A DNA stretch of 16,450 nt from Syntrophaceae bacterium UBA7544 (GTDB lineage Bacteria > Desulfobacterota > Syntrophia > Syntrophales > Smithellaceae). Each line of letters opens with the position of its first letter. Within the stretch, counting starts at the first letter, position 1. The stretch spans positions 424 through 16,873 of the forward strand of contig DLME01000057.1 of NCBI GenBank assembly GCA_002479215.1. Reading direction: 5' to 3'. Shown piece by piece: positions 10,301-16,450 of the stretch. The notes under the pieces were generated by a model that saw only the letters and a list, made by a program, of their open reading frames with translations, was not told where the DNA came from and ran no database searches. Made by a program: the position numbers and the translations under genes.

Positions 10301-11625
10301 CCGTGCGCCGATTCTTCTAAAAACGAACCGGTGCCGGCGGAACAGGCTTCGTTCATGGCGTAGTCTATCGGAACTTTATTCTTTAGAAAAACATATTTGG
10401 CGTCCTGTCCGCCGATTTCGAAGATTGTATCGATATTATTCCTATAAAAAGTAGTGCCGACGGCATGCGCTATAATCTCATTATAGACAGCCGGCGTTTC
10501 CAAAAAAACGCCCAGTATTTCCCGGGATGATCCGGTCGTCGAGGCAAGTGTTATGCTAATTTTACCGGCACCTATATCTTCTTTGATTTGTTTCTTCATT
10601 TCGATAAGGCAATTTTTGAGAGCCGCGACCGGATCACCATGTGTACGTCCATAGAAGGATGCAGTGATTTCATTTGTTTCTATGTCAATTAAACAGGCCT
10701 TCGTGGTAGTTGAACCGCCGTCAACGCCGAGGATATACTCTTTGCCTGCAATAACTTTTGTCTTTGAGGAAGGTAGATAAGTTACTCTGCCTTCAGCATT
10801 TTTTAAGTTTTTAAATCTCTTAAATTGAACGCGGCTTTGCTTAAAAAGAGAATTTACAGGAGGCAGAATGCTGCCGGAATTTCTGGCCATAAGCGCAGCC
10901 CCGTACGCTTCAAAATACGGAGCCTGATCGGGAACTATTAATTCGATTTCCGGCATCCGCTCCCGGATAAACCGAATGATGTATTGATTTTGTGTAACAC
11001 CACCTACAAGCATCACTTTGCCCTTGGCTATCCTGGCCCTTTTAAGAAAATCAATCACTTTAATGGCCATTACATCGCTCAAAGATAAAGCAATGTCGCC
11101 CTTATTTGCTTCGCCTTTATTCAAGCGATGCGTGCAGTCGCTTTTCATAAAAACAGAACAACGCGAAGATAGTTTTAAAACACAACAATGTTCGGGAATT
11201 GAATTAATATCATCAAGATTCATGTTCATCCGGGCGAGCTGCTGTTTAAAAAATTCGCCGGTACCTGAAGCACATTTATTTCCAGAAAAACTAGTTATTA
11301 TCTTGTTGTTTTTATCGATGGTATAAACAACAAGATCTTCTCCGCCCAAAGAAACCAAAGCATCAACTTCGTAATTCAGGCGTTGAAGCGCTTCTTCGAT
11401 ACAAAGTGGTTCGATTACGCTGTTTATATTTAGAAGATGTCTGCCTTCTGTGCCTGTGGCCAGTGATTTAATATCAGCCGGAATATTGCGTGATAATAAT
11501 ATATTTTTGAGAGTATAAAGAAAATTTCCTTCATGAGGTTCTACAGAGCTCCATAAAATGTTATTTCCCTCCAGCATGGTCACTTTAACATTAGAGGAGC
11601 CGATATTAATTCCTAAACTATGCAT
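7315..11625 (-). CDS. Giant fused acyl-CoA dehydratase-type activase/reductase (two activase modules plus DUF2229/HgdB-like region)
   Basis: A 1436-residue protein. Module 1 (about 1-250) is a BcrAD/HgdC-type ASKHA ATPase with phosphate motif INIGSSNVK (6-14), SLGGED (92-97) and cluster cysteines C118 (NKCASGTGEFF) and C156 (SRCSVFMKSD). Module 2 (about 297-560) repeats this with the canonical VDGGSTTTK (301-309), IGGQDAKY (404-411), C428 (EACSAGTGSFLEE) and C469 (EHCSAFINSD). In known activases these cysteines hold one [4Fe-4S] at the dimer interface, and ATP hydrolysis drives low-potential electron transfer. After a C4 knuckle (C590, C593, C597, C615) comes a DUF2229 region (about 655-960; PRCFSIYTLWPLYSWFF, SYCFPAEIAHG) and an HgdB-like part (about 1005-1425) with C1057 (GKECVPSHL) and C1093 (TTTGPCRTGQY). 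The substrate is unknown; 2-hydroxyacyl-CoA dehydratase or double-cubane-type chemistry are candidates. The ATG at 11625 has a weak GTGAG site. It is monocistronic by the flanking signals. Confidence 0.85.
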   Translation of the reverse strand: MHSLGINIGSSNVKVTMLEGNNILWSSVEPHEGNFLYTLKNILLSRNIPADIKSLATGTEGRHLLNINSVIEPLCIEEALQRLNYEVDALVSLGGEDLVVYTIDKNNKIITSFSGNKCASGTGEFFKQQLARMNMNLDDINSIPEHCCVLKLSSRCSVFMKSDCTHRLNKGEANKGDIALSLSDVMAIKVIDFLKRARIAKGKVMLVGGVTQNQYIIRFIRERMPEIELIVPDQAPYFEAYGAALMARNSGSILPPVNSLFKQSRVQFKRFKNLKNAEGRVTYLPSSKTKVIAGKEYILGVDGGSTTTKACLIDIETNEITASFYGRTHGDPVAALKNCLIEMKKQIKEDIGAGKISITLASTTGSSREILGVFLETPAVYNEIIAHAVGTTFYRNNIDTIFEIGGQDAKYVFLKNKVPIDYAMNEACSAGTGSFLEESAHGDLNIADASEIGDIAIEAKEPLKFGEHCSAFINSDIRNAIQQGASREDITAGIVTSIVSNYLNRVVGNRTIGKNIVLQGGVAKNKAVPLAFAMLLNKDILVPPDPELMGCFGVGILAKQKLSDDFLTKAAYDIDHILMTEIIYEKEFQCQACDNFCSIRILSVNNNKYMFGGRCNKYANIRKKKTINEGEVFDYIEQRNDLLFKEFAPDPDELIKKKDFIVGIPRCFSIYTLWPLYSWFFHALGIETVVSKNISHEGTARVESSYCFPAEIAHGAVQDIFDRNLDYIFLPHFRDMESYEKDSPANFCPITQALPYYIKKAFPEIPEDKYLTPVVSFMYGIEKASESFIEMAKMLGFSEREAINAFAIAYKKQTECFARFAELGKTALKEARKAKRPVIALLGRPYNAFTTDANMGIPRKYTTRGYSVIPYDILPFADKPIYPNMYWYYGQQDMKASMLLKDEDNIYITYISNFSCAPDSFMLHYIKWIMGTKPFLILELDSHTADAGVDTRIEAFLDIIEGYRSKVAKISESRYDNALRFINNRNEEIYIKNIVTEEKIPIKNNPRVKLLLSSMGRLSAELIAATIRAFGVNAEAMPVPDIYTLQMARNHASGKECVPSHLVLGSVLKYLSSEKYRKDEIYLLFVPTTTGPCRTGQYFVFYENLFKDLRLENVVIITMDSDNSYTELGQDFAKYAWWGIIIGDYMKDVETSLRTCAVNPIEAMAIYDRLWRRMISVAEHDITKVLPILKEISADIAHIPLKKKIDECPKILIVGEIYVRRDDFAVDELIQHFSNHGIIGKISNIAEWIYYCDFVRNYELKKRLRLIPWYRRIFTREIMDLINWNIEHAYKHKVEKNVHGALNSTGLVPHTPHNMQEIMKNTQKYFVSHELYSEISVSSGVAATAMMDGYSGIVNISPFACLIGRVIEGLFTPWARERKYPIISIEIDGNLLPPNVLSKLEIFMLNVLRFKGNVNINTMVEKEGVQPVAIDRKIIR

Positions 11626-11658
11626 AAATACTCACATATAAAAAACATAGACGAATAT

Positions 11659-11687
11659 TAGATATTACGATTGAGCTTAGCCGTCAA
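11659..11687 (-). promoter_or_regulatory. Predicted sigma70-type promoter for the fused activase gene
   Basis: On the minus strand TTGACG (11682-11687) and TATCTA (11659-11664) are 17 bases apart, 34 bases before the ATG at 11625 and downstream of the atp terminator hairpin. The -35 is near consensus and the -10 is fair. No operator-like repeat was recognised next to it. Confidence 0.4.
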
Positions 11688-11750
11688 GTATCAGATGGAA
11701 CTATTTGAAGAATACTTTTTATCGATATTTTAAATAAACAATAAAAGCTA

Positions 11751-11783
11751 AAAAAGCTGAAAGCGTGTAGCTATCAGCTTTTT
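11751..11783 (-). terminator. Rho-independent terminator after the atpZ-atpI-atpB run
   Basis: AAAAAGCTGA (11751-11760) and TCAGCTTTTT (11774-11783) form a perfect 10-bp stem with a 13-base loop. Read on the minus strand it is followed by a T-rich stretch (AGCTTTTATTG), and it lies about 95 bases beyond the atpB stop. The A/T ends of the stem mean it could also work in the other direction. The 95 bases between atpB and the hairpin show no coding pattern. Confidence 0.7.
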
Positions 11784-11878
11784 AATAATTGCATTAAAAT
11801 AATTCGATTTCTTTCGCAATCGGAAGTAATATTACGAGCGGTCAATTGGCTGTTCTTCCTAATTGCTGTAAGCGATTA

Positions 11879-12532
11879 TCAATGACCTTCTTCCATTGCA
11901 CTTGATATGTACATCATTGCCAGCAGCATAAAAACTACAGTTTGAATGATCGATGTAAAAATCATCAACACAAATACAGGCAAAGGAACAAGTGTCGGAA
12001 CAAGTAATAATACAACAGCGAGAACTATATCTTCGCCTTTGATATTGCCGAATAAACGAAAAGTCAGAGAAAGCGGCCTTGAAAAATGGCTGATGATTTC
12101 AATAGGAACCATGAGTGGAATAAGCCACCATACTGGTCCCATGAATTGTTTGAAATATTTCCAGCCATGGGTCATTACTCCAACAACATGCGTCGAGAAA
12201 AAAACTACAATAGCCATGGAAAGAGTAGTGTTAATATCGGACGTAGGCGATTCAAAGCCGGGAATGATACCCAACAAGTTCGCCGTTAATATGTAAATAC
12301 CCAGCGTAGCGATAAGGGGAAAGTATCTCCGGCCATTGTGTCCCATTATTTCATTTAGCAGAAAATCAAATCCGCCAACAATCACTTCCATTACATTTTG
12401 AAACCTACCGGGATAAATTTCCAGACGGCGGGTAGCCAAAAAAGATAGCAGGGCCAAAGCAATAGCAAGAAACCAGGCGTAAGTTACGTGTGGAGGAAAA
12501 TAGGGATTCTCCAAAAAAAGCAGGGGGTGCAT
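11879..12532 (-). CDS. atpB: F0F1 ATP synthase subunit a
   Basis: Membrane subunit forming the half-channels against the c-ring. 217 residues with several hydrophobic helices (about 18-34, 72-91, 103-121, 136-150, 168-210). The essential channel arginine is in LTFRLFGNI (Arg159, equivalent to E. coli Arg210), followed by [15 protein letters not shown] and a hydrophobic last helix. The length is short compared with E. coli (271) but common in many bacteria. Proton or sodium specificity cannot be read from this subunit alone. AGGAGG at 12544-12549 lies inside the end of atpI, 11 bases before the ATG; the gap to atpI is 3 bases. Downstream there is a terminator and no c-subunit gene. Confidence 0.94.
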   Translation of the reverse strand: MHPLLFLENPYFPPHVTYAWFLAIALALLSFLATRRLEIYPGRFQNVMEVIVGGFDFLLNEIMGHNGRRYFPLIATLGIYILTANLLGIIPGFESPTSDINTTLSMAIVVFFSTHVVGVMTHGWKYFKQFMGPVWWLIPLMVPIEIISHFSRPLSLTFRLFGNIKGEDIVLAVVLLLVPTLVPLPVFVLMIFTSIIQTVVFMLLAMMYISSAMEEGH

Positions 12533-12535
12533 ATA

Positions 12536-12931
12536 TTAAATAACCTCCTCAAGAAAGTTTTTTTTTGTAAGGGTGGTAATAACGGTTACAACGATGGTTA
12601 TTACTACTACCGATAATCCAATAATCAAGCCGATTATATTTACGGTGTCGGTCGAAATTAAAAAATATAAAACAATAGCAGTCAACGCCAGGCGAATAAA
12701 ATATTTAAAGACCACGGCGCCTTTTACGTTTCCCGTAAGTTTTTCAAAAACACGGCGTAAACTGCGTTCCATCCAATAAAAGTTTAGAATGCTGATGAAA
12801 CCACCCAGAAGCACACCGAGAGCAAATTTAAAAGTGCCGAAAATTAAAGAAGGAATAAAAATAAGGACGAGAATAATCCAATTAACAATTTCAATTTTTC
12901 TTTGGAGCGGGTCTTTGGCGATGAGGTTCAC
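12536..12931 (-). CDS. atpI: ATP synthase subunit I (AtpI/UncI-like)
   Basis: Small membrane protein of the ATP synthase locus, implicated in c-ring assembly (family knowledge). 131 residues with four predicted membrane helices (about 16-31, 33-53, 73-92, 97-120) and a basic loop MERSLRRVFEKLTG (54-67) between helices 2 and 3. The start is GTG at 12931: an in-frame TAA lies two codons upstream and the next Met is residue 54, so this start is well constrained. It overlaps the atpZ 3' end by 41 bases in another frame. The identification rests on topology plus position between atpZ and atpB; sequence conservation in this family is low. Confidence 0.8.
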   Translation of the reverse strand: MNLIAKDPLQRKIEIVNWIILVLIFIPSLIFGTFKFALGVLLGGFISILNFYWMERSLRRVFEKLTGNVKGAVVFKYFIRLALTAIVLYFLISTDTVNIIGLIIGLSVVVITIVVTVITTLTKKNFLEEVI

Positions 12932-13175
12932 TTTTTATACTCTTTATTATTGGTTCATCATCAGTAAAATTTTTTTTAATCAAAACATATATGTTACGAA
13001 ACCCGGCCGCAATACCAATAAACAAGAAAACCATGGAAAAAACGTGACCGGATTCAAACTTTCTATCTAAATAGGATCCAAACCAAAGACAGCCAAAAAT
13101 TGCCAGGACCATGGCAATGCCGATGCTGCTGGCATAAGCCATTTGCATGGCATTTTTTTTGGTTTCTTGATCCAT
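12891..13175 (-). CDS. atpZ: AtpZ/AtpI-family ATP synthase accessory protein
   Basis: 94 residues with two membrane helices (about 11-33 and 45-66) joined by SYLDRKFESGH. This is the AtpZ-type pattern: FGxxLDRKF after helix 1 and a glycine-rich helix 2 (FLFIGIAAGFRNIYVLIK). The polar basic tail (70-94) is encoded in the stretch shared with atpI. AAGGAGCGG precedes the ATG by about 10 bases. It is the first gene of the atpZ-atpI-atpB set, 67 bases after fcl. In known systems AtpZ/AtpI partners act in cation handling or c-ring assembly; here the role is inferred from context. Confidence 0.82.
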   Translation of the reverse strand: MDQETKKNAMQMAYASSIGIAMVLAIFGCLWFGSYLDRKFESGHVFSMVFLFIGIAAGFRNIYVLIKKNFTDDEPIIKSIKSEPHRQRPAPKKN

Positions 13176-13242
13176 TTATTTAGCCGCTCCTTAACATTAA
13201 TGAAAAGCAAAGTCAAACAAAATAATGACCGGCGTTCAGGGA

Positions 13243-14184
13243 TTAACGTACAATATGGCGGTTGTTCCTATACCATTCAATTGTTTTCATCAATCCTGTC
13301 TGGAAATCAGTACTCGCTTTAAATCCAAATTCTTTCATCGCTTTAGAAGTATCGAGCAGACGTCGCGGCTGGCCATCTGGTTTGGATTTATCCCAAAGAA
13401 TATTACCTTTAAAACCGGTAATTTGGACAATTAACTCGGCAAGCTCCTTAATGGATATTTCAAAGCCGGCGCCGATGTTGATCGGTTCGCTTTTGTTGTA
13501 AAATTTGGTTGCCAGGTAAATAGCCTCGGCGGCATCTTCCACGTAAAAAAATTCACGTGTAGCCAAACCTGTGCCCCAAACTTCAATTTTACCGGCATGT
13601 CCGTCAATGGCATCAAAACATTTTTTTATTAGTGCCGGAATAACGTGAGAGGAGAGGGGATCGAAATTATCTCCCGGACCGTAAAGGTTTACCGGAAGCA
13701 AAAAAATTGAATTGAATGAATATTGTTGACGGTAAACTTGAGACTGTACCAGCATCATTTTTTTAGCAAGTCCATAGGGCGCATTGGTTTCTTCCGGATA
13801 TCCGTTCCAGATATCTTCTTCCTTAAAAGGCACCGGAGTAAATTTAGGGTAAGCGCATATTGTTCCCAGAGCGACAAATTTTTCAATTTTGTGCAGATAT
13901 GCTTCGTGTATCAGTTGAGTACCCATGATTAAATTGTCGAAAAACAGTTCGGCTGGCTTTTCCTGATTAAAACCGATGCCGCCAACCTTGGCGGCAAGGT
14001 GAATGACGATTTCCGGGTTGGTTTCTTCATACATACGGCGAATATCGGTAATATTAGTCAAATTGTATTCGGGAAGGTCGGCAATTTTAACATGGCCACA
14101 GCCCTGAATTTCCAATCTTTTGAGTAAATGGCTTCCTAAAAATCCTTTTCCGCCGGTAACGGTGATACGTTTTTCTTTAAACAT
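13243..14184 (-). CDS. fcl: GDP-L-fucose synthase (GDP-4-keto-6-deoxymannose epimerase/reductase)
   Basis: NADPH-dependent short-chain dehydrogenase-family enzyme that epimerises C3 and C5 and reduces C4 of GDP-4-keto-6-deoxy-mannose to give GDP-L-fucose. 313 residues. Seen: dinucleotide-binding [11 protein letters not shown] (10-20), [12 protein letters not shown] (62-73), the active-site segment LGTICAYP (106-113; Thr108 at the catalytic Ser/Thr place, Cys110), the YxxxK pair Tyr137/Lys141 in PYGLAKK, and [20 protein letters not shown] with His180, the counterpart of E. coli His179. All catalytic positions are filled. TAAGGA (about 14192-14197 on the plus strand) precedes the ATG; the gap to gmd upstream is 17 bases, forming a two-step GDP-fucose cassette. 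Confidence 0.93.
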   Translation of the reverse strand: MFKEKRITVTGGKGFLGSHLLKRLEIQGCGHVKIADLPEYNLTNITDIRRMYEETNPEIVIHLAAKVGGIGFNQEKPAELFFDNLIMGTQLIHEAYLHKIEKFVALGTICAYPKFTPVPFKEEDIWNGYPEETNAPYGLAKKMMLVQSQVYRQQYSFNSIFLLPVNLYGPGDNFDPLSSHVIPALIKKCFDAIDGHAGKIEVWGTGLATREFFYVEDAAEAIYLATKFYNKSEPINIGAGFEISIKELAELIVQITGFKGNILWDKSKPDGQPRRLLDTSKAMKEFGFKASTDFQTGLMKTIEWYRNNRHIVR

Positions 14185-14201
14185 TCAACAATCCTTAGTT
14201 T

Positions 14202-15233
14202 TCAAATGATACGCTCGCTGCTGTTGCAGGCGAATCCGGCTTCAACTAAAGTTTTTTCTTTCTTAGCCAGTTCCAAATCCGCCGCAATCATCATATCGAT
14301 AAGATTTTCAAAATTGATTTTTGGCTGCCAGCCGAAAATCAATTTTGCTTTGGCGGAATCACCTAAAAGAACGTCTACCTCGGTTGGCCGAAAATAACGC
14401 TGGTCCACAATTACATACTTATTATAATCCAATCCGAGTTTGGCAAAGACTTTCTCTGCAAACTCCCGTACCGAGTGAGTTTCGCCAGTGGCAATGACGA
14501 AATCGTCAGGTTTTTCTTGCTGCAGCATCATCCACATCGCTTCCACATAATCACCGGCAAAGCCCCAATCTCTTTTGGAGTCAAGATTACCCAAATAAAG
14601 TTTTTCTTTAAGACCTAACTTAATTTGCGTTGCCGCGCGGGTGATTTTTCTAGTCACAAATGTTTCACCGCGTCGCGGCGATTCGTGGTTAAAAAGAATT
14701 CCATTGGAGGCAAAAATACCGTAGGCATCTCGGTAGTTTTGCGCAATATAATAGGCATAAACTTTAGCCGCTGCATAGGGACTGCGCGGTTGAAATATCG
14801 TTTTTTCACTTTGGGGCGGCGCCGCAGCTCCGAACATTTCGCTCGAAGAAGCTTGATAAAATTTGGTTTTGATACCGGTTTTACGAATTGCTTCCAAAAT
14901 TCTCAACGTTCCCATCCCGGTTATATCTCCGGTATATTCAGGCATGTCAAAACTCACCCGGACATGGCTTTGAGCTCCCAGATGATAAATTTCATCGGGT
15001 GTAATAGAATGAAGTAAATCCATAAGTTGGCCGGAAACGCTTAAATCGCCATAATGCAGAAATAATCTTGTATCCGGGTCATGAAAATCATGGTAAAGAT
15101 GATCAATGCGGTCGGTGTTAAAAGTGCTGGAGCGCCGTATCAAACCATGAACTTCATAACCTTTGCCCAAGAGAAGTTCAGCAAGATACGAGCCGTCTTG
15201 TCCGGTAATGCCCGTAAGAAAAGCTTTTTTCAT
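14202..15233 (-). CDS. gmd: GDP-mannose 4,6-dehydratase
   Basis: Converts GDP-D-mannose to GDP-4-keto-6-deoxy-D-mannose, the substrate of the next gene. 343 residues. Seen: [16 protein letters not shown] (7-22, NADP-binding), [18 protein letters not shown] (30-47), [14 protein letters not shown] (83-96), catalytic ASSSEMFG (128-135; Ser130/Glu132), Tyr153 and Lys157 in [32 protein letters not shown] and [12 protein letters not shown]. Perfect AGGAGG (plus-strand 15238-15243) lies 4 bases before the ATG. It is 27 bases after the nucleotide-sugar dehydrogenase, so the three sugar genes are probably co-transcribed. The product could also feed GDP-rhamnose or related 6-deoxyhexoses, but fcl next door favours L-fucose. 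Confidence 0.96.
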   Translation of the reverse strand: MKKAFLTGITGQDGSYLAELLLGKGYEVHGLIRRSSTFNTDRIDHLYHDFHDPDTRLFLHYGDLSVSGQLMDLLHSITPDEIYHLGAQSHVRVSFDMPEYTGDITGMGTLRILEAIRKTGIKTKFYQASSSEMFGAAAPPQSEKTIFQPRSPYAAAKVYAYYIAQNYRDAYGIFASNGILFNHESPRRGETFVTRKITRAATQIKLGLKEKLYLGNLDSKRDWGFAGDYVEAMWMMLQQEKPDDFVIATGETHSVREFAEKVFAKLGLDYNKYVIVDQRYFRPTEVDVLLGDSAKAKLIFGWQPKINFENLIDMMIAADLELAKKEKTLVEAGFACNSSERII

Positions 15234-15260
15234 TTTACCTCCTAAAAAAATTAGTGGTGT

Positions 15261-16450
15261 TTATAGACGCCAATATTTAATACCTAGTTTCCGCGCGCGT
15301 TCGGGTTCGAATAATGATTTTATATCAATTACAATGGAACAATCTTTGCGGCAGAGTCCGGCAATGCGCATTAGTCCCAAATCCCTAAAAGCGCTATGGG
15401 CTACGGCTAGGACAATAGCATCAACATCACGGATATCACTCAAAGGTACCAGCTCTATGCCATAATAATGGTGGGCTTCTTCGGGGATGACTAACGGATC
15501 GTGAACCAGAACATCAACACCATATTCTTTTAATTCGGTTATGATATCGGTTACGCGTGTGTTGCGTATATCCGGAACATTTTCCTTGAAAGAAAGTCCC
15601 AAGATGGCCACACGGGCATTGTGCACTTGTTTGTCGGTGGCTATAAGCATTTTGATTGTTCGTTGCGCCACATATTTGCCCATGTTATCGTTAATGCGTC
15701 GACCGGAAAGAATTACTTCGGGATGATAACCTATGCTTTGAGCTTTATAAGTGAGGTAATAAGGATCAACGCCGATGCAATGACCGCCGACCAAACCGGG
15801 ACGAAATGATAAAAAGTTCCATTTTGTTTCCGCCGCTTCCAAAACTTCAATGGTGTCAATTCCTATTTTATTAAAAATTATAGACAGCTCATTCATCAAA
15901 GCGATGTTGATATCGCGCTGAGTATTTTCTATTACTTTTGCCGCTTCGGCAACTTTTATTGATGATGCCTTGTGCAAGCCGGCTTTAACTATTGAGCTGT
16001 ATATTCCTTCCAAAAAATCTAGAGTTGATTGATCGGATGCGGAAATAATTTTTACCGTGTTATCAATGGTATGCACTTTGTCGCCGGGATTGATGCGCTC
16101 GGGAGAGTAGCCGATCGTGAAATCACGGCCGAATTTAAGGTTTGATTCTTTTTCTAAAATAGGGATGCAAATATCTTCGGTAGCGCCGGGATAAACGGTG
16201 GATTCGTAAACTACACAAGAACCGGAAGATAAACGCCGGCCGATTATGGCGGAAGCATTTTCTATCGCGCGTAAATCGGGAACATGGGAATCGTCTACCG
16301 GTGTGGGAACGGCAACGATGAAAAGTCTGCAGTCAGAAAGTTCGGCGGCATCGGATGTAAAATGAATATCGGCTTTTTTTAATTCGGCATCGGTAAGTTC
16401 CAGAGTGCGATCATGGCCATTTTTTAATTCGGTAATATTGACTTCGTTAT
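15261..16450 (-). CDS. UDP-N-acetylhexosamine 6-dehydrogenase, WbpO/TviB type (5' end outside window)
   Basis: NAD-dependent oxidation of the C6 of a UDP-sugar to a uronic acid, for surface polysaccharide. The frame runs open to the right edge; 395 residues are visible of about 425, lacking the first Rossmann motif. Seen from the N-terminal side: ELKNGHDRTLELTDAELKKA, VAVPTPVDDSHVPDL, VVYESTVYPGATEDI, GYSPERINPGDK, a central helix region, catalytic cysteine (codon 15777-15779) in GLVGGHCIGVDPYYLTYKA, and the C-terminal UDP-binding domain with ILGLSFKENVPDIRNTRVTD. The NGHD...LE and NPGDK stretches resemble WbpO/TviB enzymes acting on UDP-GlcNAc or UDP-GalNAc rather than plain UDP-glucose dehydrogenase. 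The substrate is not certain. The GTG at 16076 is internal. Confidence 0.9.
   Translation of the reverse strand, partial: NEVNITELKNGHDRTLELTDAELKKADIHFTSDAAELSDCRLFIVAVPTPVDDSHVPDLRAIENASAIIGRRLSSGSCVVYESTVYPGATEDICIPILEKESNLKFGRDFTIGYSPERINPGDKVHTIDNTVKIISASDQSTLDFLEGIYSSIVKAGLHKASSIKVAEAAKVIENTQRDINIALMNELSIIFNKIGIDTIEVLEAAETKWNFLSFRPGLVGGHCIGVDPYYLTYKAQSIGYHPEVILSGRRINDNMGKYVAQRTIKMLIATDKQVHNARVAILGLSFKENVPDIRNTRVTDIITELKEYGVDVLVHDPLVIPEEAHHYYGIELVPLSDIRDVDAIVLAVAHSAFRDLGLMRIAGLCRKDCSIVIDIKSLFEPERARKLGIKYWRL

Noticed and set aside
11784..11878. A decayed c-subunit (atpE) gene just after atpB.
   Set aside because: None of the three minus-strand frames shows the glycine-rich helix or conserved acidic residue pattern of a c subunit.
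13176..13242. A promoter for the atp genes in the fcl-atpZ gap (TTGACT on the minus strand).
   Set aside because: No acceptable -10 at 16-18 bases; the atp genes may be read from the sugar operon or from a promoter I cannot see.

Overview
The window comes from a moderately AT-rich bacterial genome. Its gene content is housekeeping and cell-surface rather than mobile: no transposase, integrase, phage gene, CRISPR array or tRNA was seen. A valS-nadC-(ndk)-birA-coaX run, F0 genes (atpZ-atpI-atpB) separated from F1, a 2-hydroxyacyl-CoA dehydratase-type activase/reductase giant and a Cam-type carbonic anhydrase together suggest an anaerobic member of the Desulfobacterota (old Deltaproteobacteria), perhaps near the syntrophs. 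This is inference from gene content only.

Left arm (+ strand, 1-6963): the 3' part of valS, then nadC (NAD), ndk (NTP balance), a stand-alone biotin ligase, coaX and coaE (first and last steps of CoA synthesis), a Cam-type gamma carbonic anhydrase and an unusual zinc-ribbon/J-domain protein. Genes are closely spaced; birA and coaX overlap. A good promoter sits ahead of ndk. The theme is cofactor supply (NAD, CoA, protein biotinylation, bicarbonate), as carboxylase-based acyl-CoA metabolism would need.

Centre (6964-11878): the strands converge at about 7.0-7.3 kb. This gap is not empty. On the minus strand it holds the decayed C-terminal part of a mobA gene (molybdopterin guanylyltransferase), still readable in one frame through three in-frame stops. 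Next to it is a 1436-codon minus-strand gene fusing two ATP-dependent activase modules to a DUF2229/HgdB-like cysteine-rich reductase region. It has its own likely promoter and is insulated from the upstream atp genes by a terminator hairpin.

Right arm (- strand, 11879-16450): reading in the direction of transcription, a nucleotide-sugar 6-dehydrogenase of the WbpO/TviB type (cut by the window end), gmd and fcl (GDP-mannose to GDP-L-fucose), then atpZ, atpI and atpB. The F0 run stops after subunit a; no atpE is found before the terminator. The sugar genes point to a surface polysaccharide containing a uronic acid and a 6-deoxyhexose.
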